NCBI RefSeq assembly: GCF_036116635.1
Contig: NZ_CP107995.1
Location: forward strand, 4,278,001-4,342,000
Length of the DNA stretch: 64,000 nucleotides
Direction of reading: 5' to 3'
Origin: Amycolatopsis sp. NBC_00345
GTDB taxonomy: Bacteria > Actinomycetota > Actinomycetes > Mycobacteriales > Pseudonocardiaceae
Shown here: positions 33,679 to 42,538 of the stretch, one piece after another
Position numbering within the stretch: position 1 is the first letter of the stretch
Layout of the letters: the number at the start of each line of letters is the position of its first letter
The notes under the pieces: model-generated
The model's database searches: none
Told to the model about the DNA's origin: nothing
The model's input: the letters and a program-made list of their open reading frames with translations, nothing else
Program-made: the position numbers and the translations under genes

Positions 33679-36441
33679 TTAGTGAGCGGCCTCGTTCCAG
33701 GAACGGCCGTAGCCGATCGAAACCTCCAGGGGCACGGCCAAAGCGTAGGCCGAGCCCATGCCCTCGCGGACCAGCTTCTCGACCTCGGCGCGCTCGCCGT
33801 CGGCGATTTCCAGGACCAGTTCGTCGTGCACCTGAAGGAGGACGCGGCTGTGCAGGCCCGCCTTCGCCAGTGCGCGGTGGACGTTCAGCATCGCGACCTT
33901 GATGATGTCGGCGGCGCTGCCCTGGATCGGCGCGTTCAGGGCCATCCGCTCGGCCATCTCGCGGCGCTGGCGGTTGTCGCTGTTGAGGTCCGGCAGATAA
34001 CGGCGGCGGCCGAAGATCGTTTCGGTGTAACCGCTCTTCGCGGCCTCGCCGACAACCGACTGCAGGTAGTCGCGCACCCCGCCGAAACGGGCGAAGTACG
34101 CCTCCATCTGCGATTTGGCGTCCTCGGTGGAAATCCGCAGCTGCTGCGAAAGCCCGTACGCCGAGAGCCCGTACGCGAGGCCGTACGACATGGCCTTCAC
34201 CCGGTAACGCTGCTCCGCCGTGATCTCCTCGGCCGGCACCGAGAACGCCCGCGACGCGACGAACGTGTGCAGGTCCTCCCCGCTGTTGAAGGCCTCGATC
34301 AGGCCCTCGTCCTGGGACAGGTGCGCCATGATCCGCATCTCGATCTGGCTGTAGTCCGCGGTCATCAGCTCCGCGTACCCCTCGCCGACCACGAACGCGT
34401 CGCGGATGCGACGGCCTTCCTCGGTCCGGACCGGGATGTTCTGCAGGTTCGGCTCGACCGAGGACAGCCGCCCGGTGGCCGCGATGGTCTGCTGCAGCGT
34501 GGTGTGGATGCGCCCGTCGTCGGCGACCGACTTGATCAGGCCCTCGACGGTGGTGCGCAGCCGCGTGGCGTCGCGGTGCTCCAGCATGTGCTGCAGGAAC
34601 GGGTGCTCGGTCTTCTCGAACAGGCTCTGCAGCGCCTCGGCGTCGGTGGTGTAGCCGGTCTTGGTGCGCTTGGTCTTCGGCATGCCCAGCTCGTCGAACA
34701 GCACCACCTGCAGCTGCTTGGGCGAGCCGAGGTTGATCTGCTTGCCGATCACCTTGTACGCCTCGTCGGCGGCCTGCGTGACCCGGCTCAGGTAGTGCGC
34801 CTCCAGCTCGGTGAGCTGCTCGACGTCGACGGCGATGCCCGCGGCCTCCAGCTCGGTGATCACTTCGAGCAGCGGCAGCTCCAGCTCGGCGAGCAGCTTC
34901 GACCCGCCCAGCTCGTCGAGCTCCTTGCCGAGCGCGGCGGCCAGCTCGAAGACCGCGCGGGCCTTGACCAGCTCCTCCTGGATCTCCTTCTGCTCCAGCT
35001 CTTCCGCGCCGCCGTCGAGCAGCGACAGCTGGCCGTCGCCCTCGCCCGACTCGGACCGCAGCTCACGGTGCAGGTACCGCAGCGCCAGGTCGTCCAGCTC
35101 GAAGGTGCGCTGGCCGGGCCGCACCAGGTACGCAGCGAGCGCGGTGTCCAGCACCAGCCCGGCGAGCGTCCAGCCGCGGGCGCGCACGGCGTGCAGCGGC
35201 ACCTTCAGGTCGTGGCCGATCTTGCGGACGCCGGCGTCCGCGAGCCACGCGGCGAGCGCGCGGTCGTCGGCCTCGTCCATGGTCGTGACGTCGAGGTACG
35301 CGCCCTCGCCGTCCGGCGTCGCGAAGGCGATCGCCCGCAGGTCCGAGCGGACCGACGTGCCGGTCGAGCGGAAGGACAGGGCCACCGGCTCGCCCGCGCC
35401 GGCGTGCGCGGTGAGCCACTCGGCCAGCCCGCCGGGCGCGAGCGCGGAGCCGGAGACCTCAAAACCCTCATCGGCCTCGGGCTCGGCGCTGCTCAGCGTG
35501 GCGAAGAGCCGGTCGCGCAGCACGCGGAACTCCAGCTCGTCGAACAGCCGGTGCACCGCGTCGCGGTCCCACGGCCGCAGCTCCAGCTCTTCGGGCACCT
35601 TGTCCAGCTCCACGTCGCGGACCAGCTCGGTGAGCTGCCGGTTCAGCGTGACCGACGACAGGTGCTCGCGCAGCGAGTCGCCCACCTTGCCCTTGACCTC
35701 GTCGATCCGGTCGATCAGGTCGTCGAGCGAGCCGAACTGGCGGATCCACTTGGCCGCCGTCTTCTCCCCCACTCCGGGGATGCCCGGCAGGTTGTCCGAC
35801 GGGTCGCCGCGCAGCGCCGCGAAGTCCGGGTACTGCCGCGGCGTGAGGCCGTACTTCTCCTCCACCGCCTCGGGGGTGAAGCGGACCAGGTCCGACACGC
35901 CGCGCTTCGGGTACAGCACGGTGACGTGCTCGTTCACCAGCTGCAGCGCGTCGCGGTCGCCGGTGCAGATCAGCACGTCGAAGTCCTCGGCGGCGGCCTG
36001 CGTGGTGAGCGTGGCGATGATGTCGTCGGCCTCGAAGTTCTCCTTCGTCAGCGACGGGATGCCCAGCACCTCGAGCACCTCCTTGACCAGGTCCACCTGG
36101 CCGCGGAACTCGTCCGGCGTGGTGCTGCGGTTGGCCTTGTAGTCGGCGAAGGCCGCCGACCGGAAGGTCTTGCGCGAGAGGTCGAACGCCACCGCCAGGT
36201 GGCTCGGCGCCTCGTCGCGCAGCAGGTTGATGAGCATCGAGGTGAACCCGAACACCGCGTTCGTGACCTGCCCGGTCTTGGTCTTGAAGTTCTCCGCGGG
36301 CAGGGCGAAGAAGGCACGGTAGGCCATGGAATGACCGTCGATGAGCAGCAGCCGCGGCCGCTCGGCCGTGCTGGTGGCGGCCGTGGCGGCCGTGGTGTCG
36401 CCGGTGGCGTTGGCTACGGTTCGGTTCTCACTCGGGCTCAC
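33679..36441 (-). CDS. polA: DNA polymerase I
   Basis: A 920-residue polymerase. The N-terminal 5'-3' exonuclease domain is clear (LLLIDGHSMAYRAFFALP, then ICTGDRDALQLV and GIPGVGEKTAAKWI). The central 3'-5' exonuclease-like domain lacks the acidic triad, as usual in actinobacteria. The polymerase domain has TADYSQIEMRIMAHLS, AMSYGLAYGLSAYGLSQQL and LLQVHDELVLE. GTG 36441 is preferred to ATG 36486 because TTAGACT lies 8 bases upstream as a -10 element, suggesting a leaderless transcript. It fills gaps after repair and removes primers. Confidence 0.96.
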   Translation of the reverse strand: MSPSENRTVANATGDTTAATAATSTAERPRLLLIDGHSMAYRAFFALPAENFKTKTGQVTNAVFGFTSMLINLLRDEAPSHLAVAFDLSRKTFRSAAFADYKANRSTTPDEFRGQVDLVKEVLEVLGIPSLTKENFEADDIIATLTTQAAAEDFDVLICTGDRDALQLVNEHVTVLYPKRGVSDLVRFTPEAVEEKYGLTPRQYPDFAALRGDPSDNLPGIPGVGEKTAAKWIRQFGSLDDLIDRIDEVKGKVGDSLREHLSSVTLNRQLTELVRDVELDKVPEELELRPWDRDAVHRLFDELEFRVLRDRLFATLSSAEPEADEGFEVSGSALAPGGLAEWLTAHAGAGEPVALSFRSTGTSVRSDLRAIAFATPDGEGAYLDVTTMDEADDRALAAWLADAGVRKIGHDLKVPLHAVRARGWTLAGLVLDTALAAYLVRPGQRTFELDDLALRYLHRELRSESGEGDGQLSLLDGGAEELEQKEIQEELVKARAVFELAAALGKELDELGGSKLLAELELPLLEVITELEAAGIAVDVEQLTELEAHYLSRVTQAADEAYKVIGKQINLGSPKQLQVVLFDELGMPKTKRTKTGYTTDAEALQSLFEKTEHPFLQHMLEHRDATRLRTTVEGLIKSVADDGRIHTTLQQTIAATGRLSSVEPNLQNIPVRTEEGRRIRDAFVVGEGYAELMTADYSQIEMRIMAHLSQDEGLIEAFNSGEDLHTFVASRAFSVPAEEITAEQRYRVKAMSYGLAYGLSAYGLSQQLRISTEDAKSQMEAYFARFGGVRDYLQSVVGEAAKSGYTETIFGRRRYLPDLNSDNRQRREMAERMALNAPIQGSAADIIKVAMLNVHRALAKAGLHSRVLLQVHDELVLEIADGERAEVEKLVREGMGSAYALAVPLEVSIGYGRSWNEAAH

Positions 36442-36503
36442 GGGAGCGAGTCTAAGGTGAGGGTCCGACACTCTTACGGGTCGCATAGGTTGAGGAGCAG
36501 CGC

Positions 36504-36944
36504 GTGACCGAGCAGGCCGGCGACATCAAGCTGGGGAACTACGCGGGCATCGACCCCGCGGCCGCCGACCAGCAGCTGAACGACAAGATCGGGCTGAAGC
36601 TGGTCGAAGTCACCCCGGAGCGGGTGGTCGCCACGATCCCGGTCGAGGGCAACCTGCAGCCGTACGGGCTGCTGCACGGCGGGGCGAACGCGACGCTGGC
36701 CGAGTCGATCGGCTCGACCGTCGCGGCGCTGAACGCGGGCCCGGACCGGGCCGCGATGGGCCTGGAGCTGTCCTGCACGCACCACCGGGCGGTCCGCTCG
36801 GGCACCGTCACCGGGGTCGCCACCCCGCTGCACGTCGGCCGCGGCACCATCACCGTCGAGATCGTGCTGACCGACGACGAGGGCAGGCGGACCTGCACCG
36901 CCCGGCTGACCTGCGTCGTGCGGGACAAGCCGCCGGGCGCCTGA
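36504..36944 (+). CDS. Hotdog-fold thioesterase (PaaI-like)
   Basis: A 146-residue single-domain hotdog protein of the PaaI/4HBT type. The core reads VATIPVEGNLQPYGLLHGGANATLAESIGS; the HGG with the helix Glu is the usual active-site region. VRSGTVTGVATPLHVGR follows. It hydrolyses an acyl-CoA of unknown kind. GTG 36504 follows GAGGAGCAGCGC. It is divergent from polA, a pairing common in actinobacteria, which supports the call. Confidence 0.9.
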   Translation: MTEQAGDIKLGNYAGIDPAAADQQLNDKIGLKLVEVTPERVVATIPVEGNLQPYGLLHGGANATLAESIGSTVAALNAGPDRAAMGLELSCTHHRAVRSGTVTGVATPLHVGRGTITVEIVLTDDEGRRTCTARLTCVVRDKPPGA

Positions 36945-36962
36945 GCCCGGCGGACCTCGACC

Positions 36963-37934
36963 TCAGACCGGTGCCGGCGAAGCGTCCGGTGACTCGGACG
37001 AGTAGCGCGGAAGGTGCTTGCCGAGGATGTCGGCCAGTTCCTGGGCTTGGCGGACCAGGTCTTCCCGGTAGCCGATGATGTCGTTCCAGTACAGGCAGAG
37101 GGTGCCGCGCCGGGTGTCGCCGGTGCGCACCGGCAGGCCCAGCCAGCTGTGGAAGCCTTCGGAGAGAACGAGATCGGCCACGGATCGGAACAGCGGATCG
37201 GTTCGGGCGTCGGCCACGAAGACGTGCTGGTGGTGTTTGACGATGTTGGGGAGGACGACCCCCTCGGCCTGGCCTTTGATGCGGATTTCCTCGACGTAGC
37301 GGGATGAGAGACCCCGCCAGCGCATCGCGGACGGCCACGGGGACAGCGTCGCGTCGGCGGGCCGGACGTCCCCGGTCGCCACGTGGACCCGGTCGGCGCC
37401 CAGCGACGCGGTGGCCACGTCGCAGGCGAGGTCGAGCAGTTCGGCCATACTGCCGGCCTTCGACGCCTGCTGGTCGAACTGCTCGAAGTGGTCCGGCCGG
37501 GCAGCGGAGCCGCGGGTGACCGTCTCGACGACGTGCGTCGAGAGTGACTCCTTGATTCCAGGCCCCTGCTCGACGTGGCGGACGTAGAACTCGAGCGCGT
37601 CGCTGTCGGATTCGAACGACGCCAGGACGATCAGTTCGTAGGCCCCGGTGGTCAGGTGGACCGCATCCACCTGGGGCATCGACGCCAGGCGGTCGGCGAC
37701 GACGAACCGCTGGCCCGACTCGACCCGCACCAGGACGATGAGCCGCGACGGAGGCGCTTGGAGGTCCATCGTGGCCACGACCCGCATGCCGTCGCGCTCG
37801 ATCAGTCGGCGGATCCGCTGGCGCACGGTCTTCTCCGACACCCCGGCCTGGGCGGCGACCTCGAGGTTGGACATGCGCCCGTTCCCGGTCAGCAGTCCGA
37901 AGATCTTCTTGTCCAGCGCGTCGAGCTCGCGCAC
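36963..37934 (-). CDS. Lrp/AsnC-type regulator fused to a GAF domain
   Basis: A 323-residue fusion. Residues about 3-50 are an AsnC-type helix-turn-helix (LDALDKKIFGLLTGNGRMSNLEVAAQAGVSEKTVRQRI), about 60-140 are a RAM-like sensor domain, and about 155-310 are a GAF domain (VFVADARTDPLFRSVADLVLSEGFHSWLGLPVR, then RGTLCLYWND). GTG 37934 is chosen because AAGGAGGT lies 4 bases upstream; the frame stays open 18 codons further. It is divergent from the catabolic genes and lies next to paired palindromes, so it is their likely regulator with a small-molecule ligand in the GAF domain. Confidence 0.85.
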   Translation of the reverse strand: MRELDALDKKIFGLLTGNGRMSNLEVAAQAGVSEKTVRQRIRRLIERDGMRVVATMDLQAPPSRLIVLVRVESGQRFVVADRLASMPQVDAVHLTTGAYELIVLASFESDSDALEFYVRHVEQGPGIKESLSTHVVETVTRGSAARPDHFEQFDQQASKAGSMAELLDLACDVATASLGADRVHVATGDVRPADATLSPWPSAMRWRGLSSRYVEEIRIKGQAEGVVLPNIVKHHQHVFVADARTDPLFRSVADLVLSEGFHSWLGLPVRTGDTRRGTLCLYWNDIIGYREDLVRQAQELADILGKHLPRYSSESPDASPAPV

Positions 37935-37973
37935 ACGAACCTCCTTGACTCGGACGCCGTAGCACCACCAGAT

Positions 37974-38004
37974 CCGGATATCGACCACCGTAGCCGATAT
38001 TCGG
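37974..38004. promoter_or_regulatory. Operator-like palindrome 1 (CCGGATATCG...CGATATTCGG)
   Basis: Half-sites CCGGATATCG and CGATATTCGG start 21 bases apart, about two helical turns. The site lies 40 bases before the regulator start. The same half-site and spacing recur at 38067-38097. Confidence 0.65.
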
Positions 38005-38064
38005 AGTCGGCCCGCACGGGACCTCCACGTTGACTTTCCCTCTCAGGCAGGGTACCTGTGGGGA

Positions 38065-38099
38065 GTCCGAATATCGTCGCGTTGGGTCGAAATTCGGAC
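38065..38099. promoter_or_regulatory. Operator-like palindrome 2 (GTCCGAATATCG...CGAAATTCGGAC)
   Basis: Twelve-base arms with one mismatch; the cores CCGAATATCG and CGAAATTCGG again start 21 bases apart. It lies 36 bases before the LLM oxidoreductase start and 93 bases (about nine turns) from palindrome 1, which would allow looping by an Lrp-type oligomer. Confidence 0.7.
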
Positions 38100-38134
38100 C
38101 ACAGCCGGTGAACCAGGAGAGGACGCAGCAGGGC

Positions 38135-38971
38135 ATGCGATTCGCCTTCAGGACCGCCCCCCAGAACACCACCTGGGCCGAGTTACTGGCCGTCTGGCAG
38201 GCGGCCGACGACATCGAGGTGTTCGAATCGGGCTGGACCTTCGACCACTTCTATCCCATCTTCTCCGACAGCCGGGGGCCGTGCCTGGAAGGCTGGACGG
38301 TCATGACCGCCCTGGCCCAGGCCACCCGGCGGCTCCGATTCGGCACCCTCGTGACCGGGATCCACCACCGGCATCCCGCCGTCCTCGCCAACATGGCGAC
38401 GGCCCTCGACATCATTTCCGGAGGCCGGCTGGAGCTGGGGCTGGGAGCCGGCTGGAACGAAGAGGAATCGGCCGCCTACGGCATTCCGCTCGGTACGCCC
38501 GCGGAGCGCAGCGACCGGTTCGAGGAGGCCTGCGAGGTGCTCACCAGCCTGATGAGCCAGGAGACGACCACCTTCCAGGGCAAGCACTACCAGCTCACCG
38601 ACGCCCGCAACGAACCCAAAGGCGTCCAGCGCCCCCACCCGCCCATCTGCATCGGCGGCAACGGAGAGAAGCGCACCCTCCGCACGGCGGCCCGTTTCGC
38701 CCAGCACTGGAGCTTTCTCGGCGGGACTCCGCAGGAATTCGCCCGCAAGAGGGACGTCCTCCATGCCCACTGCCACGACCTGGGCCGGGATCCGAGCGAG
38801 ATCCTCCTGTCGAGCCCCGTGCTCTACGACGGAGACGCGGGAGCCACCGCCGCATCGGCTGCCGCGCTGGGAGAGGAAGGGCTGGGGCTCGCCATCATCC
38901 CCCTGAAGCCGCCGTTCGACCCGGCGGTACTCGAGCCGCTCGCCTCCGCCCTTTCCGCGATCGGCCAGTAG
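38135..38971 (+). CDS. LLM-class (luciferase-like) F420/FMN oxidoreductase
   Basis: A 278-residue TIM-barrel flavin-dependent enzyme of the bacterial luciferase family. Typical blocks are present: FESGWTFDHFYPI, RLRFGTLVTGIHHRHPAVLANMATALDIISGGRLELGLGAGW, RFEEACEVL and RPHPPICIGGNGEKRTLR. Many actinobacterial members use F420. ATG 38135 starts the catabolic operon. It would oxidise or reduce the pathway substrate; the substrate is unknown. Confidence 0.88.
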   Translation: MRFAFRTAPQNTTWAELLAVWQAADDIEVFESGWTFDHFYPIFSDSRGPCLEGWTVMTALAQATRRLRFGTLVTGIHHRHPAVLANMATALDIISGGRLELGLGAGWNEEESAAYGIPLGTPAERSDRFEEACEVLTSLMSQETTTFQGKHYQLTDARNEPKGVQRPHPPICIGGNGEKRTLRTAARFAQHWSFLGGTPQEFARKRDVLHAHCHDLGRDPSEILLSSPVLYDGDAGATAASAAALGEEGLGLAIIPLKPPFDPAVLEPLASALSAIGQ

Positions 38972-38993
38972 GAAACCAGGAGAACCGACACCC

Positions 38994-40031
38994 ATGATCG
39001 TCGACGTACACGCCCATTACCTGCCCACTTCGTATCGGCCCATGCTGGAAACGCTGACCGCGACGTCCGGGAGGCCGACCGCGCCCGCGTCGAACCCGAC
39101 ACCGGACGCACGTCGGATATTCGCAGCGATGTCCGATGCACCGGGGATGATCGACCAGCGTATTGCCATGATGGACGATGCCGGAGTGGAACGGCAGATT
39201 CTCTCTCCTGGCAGCATGGCACCTTACGCGACAGACTCTCGGCTGGCAGTCGAGGCGGCACATATACTCAACGACAGTTACCGCGAGCTGACCGATTCAC
39301 GCCCCAGCCGATTCTCCTCCCTCGTTTCCCTGCCCTTGCCACATATCGACGCGTCACTCGAGGAGATGCGGCGCGGGCTGGACGAGCTGGGCATGGTCGG
39401 CGTGGCCTTCAGCTGTTCAGTGTTCAACCGCTCCACAGCCGAAGAGGAATTCGAGCCGCTGTACGAGGAGATGAACGCGCGCGGAACGACCCTCTTCTTT
39501 CATCCAGCGCAAAACGGCATCTGTTCACCGTTCATCAATGACTACGGCTTCACGGCGGCGGCCGGGGCCTCCCTGGAGGACACCGCCATCGTCCTCCATT
39601 TGATCAAGCGGAACATCCCGGCCCGCTACCCGGACATCAAGATCGTCATTCCCCATCTGGGCGGCCTGATCCCCATGCAGCTGGCGCGGCTCGATGGCCA
39701 GGCCAGCACGCCGGACCTGCTCAGTCCACCCAGCGTGATGGCTCGCAGCCTCTACTACGACACCGTCGGCTGGGGTTCACAAGCCGCTCTCCGGTGCGCC
39801 TGCGAAGCCTTCGGCGCCGACCACCTCGTGCCGGGAAGCGACTTTTCCGCCCTGCTGACGGTCGAGTCCTACCGGCGGACGTTCGAGTACATCAAGGAAT
39901 CCCGGTTGCCCGACGAGGAAATCGAGAAGATCCTCTACCGCAACGCGTTCACCCTGTTCGACTTCGACAAGGCGCCGCCCCGGATCAGCAGGAAAGACGA
40001 AATCGCGGAGGTGGAGCATGGACGCGCTTGA
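38994..40031 (+). CDS. Amidohydrolase-2 family decarboxylase/hydrolase
   Basis: A 345-residue TIM-barrel metal enzyme of the amidohydrolase-2 group, which includes ACMSD and aromatic carboxylate decarboxylases. VDVHAHYLP is the first metal motif, LFFHPAQ and VIPHLGGL carry further His, and GSDFSA holds the catalytic Asp. It starts 22 bases after the LLM gene and overlaps the next gene by 14 bases. Wobble positions are visibly less GC-rich than in neighbours, for example around 39101-39260, suggesting recent acquisition. Reaction on an aromatic or ring-cleavage acid is inferred. Confidence 0.85.
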   Translation: MIVDVHAHYLPTSYRPMLETLTATSGRPTAPASNPTPDARRIFAAMSDAPGMIDQRIAMMDDAGVERQILSPGSMAPYATDSRLAVEAAHILNDSYRELTDSRPSRFSSLVSLPLPHIDASLEEMRRGLDELGMVGVAFSCSVFNRSTAEEEFEPLYEEMNARGTTLFFHPAQNGICSPFINDYGFTAAAGASLEDTAIVLHLIKRNIPARYPDIKIVIPHLGGLIPMQLARLDGQASTPDLLSPPSVMARSLYYDTVGWGSQAALRCACEAFGADHLVPGSDFSALLTVESYRRTFEYIKESRLPDEEIEKILYRNAFTLFDFDKAPPRISRKDEIAEVEHGRA

Positions 40032-40623
40032 GGCGATCGGGTCGGCCATGACCATGCGGTGGCTGTCCGAAGAGCCAGTGCCGGACGAGCTGATCGAGAA
40101 ACTGATCTGGGCCGGCACCAGGGCGTCGAGCCCGGAGAACTCTCAACTCTGGGACTTCATCGTGGTCAAGTCGCCAGAACAGCGTGCGCGCCTGCACGAA
40201 ACCATTGTTCCCGACCTCTCGTCACTCAACCCCGTCCGCGAGAGGCTGGCCGGTGCCGCCGACCCGGTGAAGCGTCGCATGGGAGAGAGTGGCTATCACC
40301 TGCTGGCCACTCTGCGAGAGGCTCCGGTCCTCATCTTCGTTTGTGGATCATCGTTGATACCCGGCGATCCAAGGGAGGACCGATACCAATACGCCGCCAT
40401 TTACGGAGCCGCGCAGAACATGCTCGTAGCCGGACGGGCGCTGGGCCTGGGAGTCGCCCCGACCGGCATCCACAACCTCAACGGCAGGGGCGTCCGGCAG
40501 GTGCTCAAGGTGCCGGATCACAAGATCATCGGCGTGACCATGGCGGTGGGGTGGCCGGCCCGTCCGTTCCGCCCGGTCAACCGGAAGCCGATCGCGGACG
40601 TAATGCACTTCGATGCCTGGTGA
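40018..40623 (+). CDS. Nitroreductase-family FMN protein
   Basis: A 201-residue nitroreductase. MTMRWLSEEPVPDELIEKLIWAGTRASSPENSQLWDFIVV is the FMN-binding start, and DRYQYAAIYGAAQNMLVAGRALGLGVAPTGI and GVTMAVGWPA are the later conserved blocks. It may reduce nitro groups or quinones or dehydrogenate a pathway intermediate. It overlaps the amidohydrolase by 14 bases, so the two are translated together. Confidence 0.9.
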   Translation: MDALEAIGSAMTMRWLSEEPVPDELIEKLIWAGTRASSPENSQLWDFIVVKSPEQRARLHETIVPDLSSLNPVRERLAGAADPVKRRMGESGYHLLATLREAPVLIFVCGSSLIPGDPREDRYQYAAIYGAAQNMLVAGRALGLGVAPTGIHNLNGRGVRQVLKVPDHKIIGVTMAVGWPARPFRPVNRKPIADVMHFDAW

Positions 40624-40668
40624 ACGATTCCCCGCCATCGTTCGGCGACTTCCGGCAGGAGGACAACG

Positions 40669-41766
40669 ATGGGCCGGGTGATCATCGCCGGTGCGGGAAT
40701 TGTCGGGTTGAGCACCGCGCTTTCCTTGCGCCGGGCGGGTTTCGCGGTCGCGGTCCGGGAGCGGGCGCCGCGGATCCGGGAGACCGGCGCCGTTCTCGGG
40801 GTGTGGCCGCACACGATCCGTGAACTCGAACGACTCGGGCTCGGCGCGCGGCTGGCCGAGATCAAAGCGGAACGGAGTTTCGTACGCTATCGCGATTTCT
40901 CCGGCGCCGAGTTCGCCAAGACCGAAATGCCTCCGGCCCGGACGGTGCATCGCCGCAGGCTCAGTGCGTTACTCGCCTCCGCCGTCGGTGCGGACGACCT
41001 GCGAACCGGCAAGGAACTCGTCGATTACGCCGAAGACCGTGATGGCGTCACCGTTTACTACGCCGATGGCGACCACGAACGCGCGGACCTGCTCGTCGGT
41101 GCCGACGGCCTGAATTCGCGGGTACGCGCGATTCTCGCCCCGGGCACCGAGAGCCGTCACCAGGGCGGGCACCATGTGTGGCGGGCGGTACTGCCCTTCG
41201 ACGGCGAGATCGGCGATGCCTGCCCCGTGCTCGGGCGCGACCGCACCCGGGGGACGCTCATGCGCCTCGCCGACGGTTCCTGCTGCTGGGTGATCGCCCA
41301 GTTCGGCGCCACCACCAGCAGCACCATGAACAGCAAGGAAGAAGCCCTCGCCAGGGTGCCGAACCTGCACGACGGGACCTGGCCGTTCGCGCTGCGCGAG
41401 GCCGTCCTGGCCACCCCGGAAGACTCGGTCCTGCACAGCCGGGTCGCCGTGGTGCCCGCCCTTTCCCGCTGGGCCGGCGAGCGGGTCGTGCTCGCCGGAG
41501 ACGCGGCGCACGCCATGTCCCCGCACATCGGGTCCGGGGCCTCGCTGGGTATCGAGGATGCGCGTGTGCTCGGTGACTGCCTCAGCCGCGCCGATATCGC
41601 ACCGGCATTGGCCGCGTACCAGGACAACAGGCTCGACCGTTACCGGCAGGTGCGACGGCACGCGGACGCCATGGCCGCGGCGCCGACACCGTTGTCCTAT
41701 GTGGAACGATTCGCCGAATACCTGAGCTGGCTCCACACCAGCCGAACCAGCCCGGTTGAGCGGTGA
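40669..41766 (+). CDS. FAD-dependent aromatic monooxygenase
   Basis: A 365-residue class A flavoprotein hydroxylase. The Rossmann motif is GRVIIAGAGIVGLSTALSL (GxGxxG at 8-13), DG/GADGLNSRVRA follows near residue 145, and VVLAGDAAHAMSPHIGSGASLGIEDARVL is the second FAD motif. ATG 40669 follows GGCAGGAGGACAACG. Salicylate-hydroxylase-type enzymes have this shape. It closes the catabolic operon and would hydroxylate an aromatic or heteroaromatic intermediate. Confidence 0.9.
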   Translation: MGRVIIAGAGIVGLSTALSLRRAGFAVAVRERAPRIRETGAVLGVWPHTIRELERLGLGARLAEIKAERSFVRYRDFSGAEFAKTEMPPARTVHRRRLSALLASAVGADDLRTGKELVDYAEDRDGVTVYYADGDHERADLLVGADGLNSRVRAILAPGTESRHQGGHHVWRAVLPFDGEIGDACPVLGRDRTRGTLMRLADGSCCWVIAQFGATTSSTMNSKEEALARVPNLHDGTWPFALREAVLATPEDSVLHSRVAVVPALSRWAGERVVLAGDAAHAMSPHIGSGASLGIEDARVLGDCLSRADIAPALAAYQDNRLDRYRQVRRHADAMAAAPTPLSYVERFAEYLSWLHTSRTSPVER

Positions 41767-41781
41767 TCGAGACATAGAGAA

Positions 41782-41807
41782 AGCCCCCTCGCGCGAGCGA
41801 AGGGGCT
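41782..41807 (-). terminator. Terminator of the liv operon
   Basis: Eleven-base arms (AGCCCCTTCGC on the transcript) with one wobble pair and a four-base loop, 18 bases after the livF stop, followed by TTTCTCT. It also lies just after the convergent monooxygenase stop. Confidence 0.7.
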
Positions 41808-41824
41808 CTCCGGAAAGACCGTCC

Positions 41825-42538
41825 TCAGCCGACGCCGAGGTAGGCCTCCTTGATGCTGTTGTCGGCCAGCAGTTCCTTGCCGGTACCGGACTTGGTGATG
41901 TGCCCGGTCTCCAGCACGTACGCCCGGTGGGCCCGCGACAGCGCCTGCTGCGCGTTCTGCTCCACCAGGAGCACCGTGGTGCCCTGCTTGTTGATCTCCG
42001 TGATGATCCGGAAGATCTGCTGGATGAACTGCGGCGCGAGCCCCATCGACGGCTCGTCCAGCAGCAGCAGCCGCGGCTTCGCCATCAGGGCGCGGCCGAT
42101 GGCGAGCATCTGCTGCTCGCCGCCGGACATCGTGCCGCCGACCTGGGTCTTGCGCTCCGCGAGCCGCGGGAACAGCTCGAAGACGCGGTCGAAGTCCGGC
42201 TGCAGGTTCTTCCGGTCCTTGCGTGCGTAGGCGCCCATGTCGAGGTTCTCGAGCACCGTCATGCCGGGGAAGATCCCCCGGCCCTCGGGCGACTGCGAGA
42301 TCCCGCGGACCACGCGCAGGTCGCCGCGCAGCCGGGAGATGTCCTCGCCGTCGAAGCGGATCGAACCACCCGAGAGCGGCCGGATGCCGGAGATCGCCCG
42401 CATCGTGGTCGACTTCCCGGCCCCGTTGGCGCCGATCAGCGTGACGATCTCGCCCTCGGCGACCGTGATGGACAGCCCGGACACGGCCTGGATCCGGCCA
42501 TAGTGGACGGACACATCGGACAGCTCAAGCAACGTCAT
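41825..42538 (-). CDS. livF: Branched-chain amino-acid ABC transporter ATPase LivF
   Basis: A 237-residue ATPase. Walker A is GANGAGKST, the signature MSGGEQQML and Walker B LLLLDEPSMGLAP, the last two in the typical LivF form. It overlaps livG by 14 bases and is the last gene of the livKHMGF operon. With LivG it drives uptake of branched-chain amino acids or related small molecules. Confidence 0.94.
   Translation of the reverse strand: MTLLELSDVSVHYGRIQAVSGLSITVAEGEIVTLIGANGAGKSTTMRAISGIRPLSGGSIRFDGEDISRLRGDLRVVRGISQSPEGRGIFPGMTVLENLDMGAYARKDRKNLQPDFDRVFELFPRLAERKTQVGGTMSGGEQQMLAIGRALMAKPRLLLLDEPSMGLAPQFIQQIFRIITEINKQGTTVLLVEQNAQQALSRAHRAYVLETGHITKSGTGKELLADNSIKEAYLGVG

Noticed and set aside
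33682..36507. 941-codon open frame opposite polA
   Set aside because: Complete antisense of polA; such frames are common in GC-rich coding DNA and the product has no family features.
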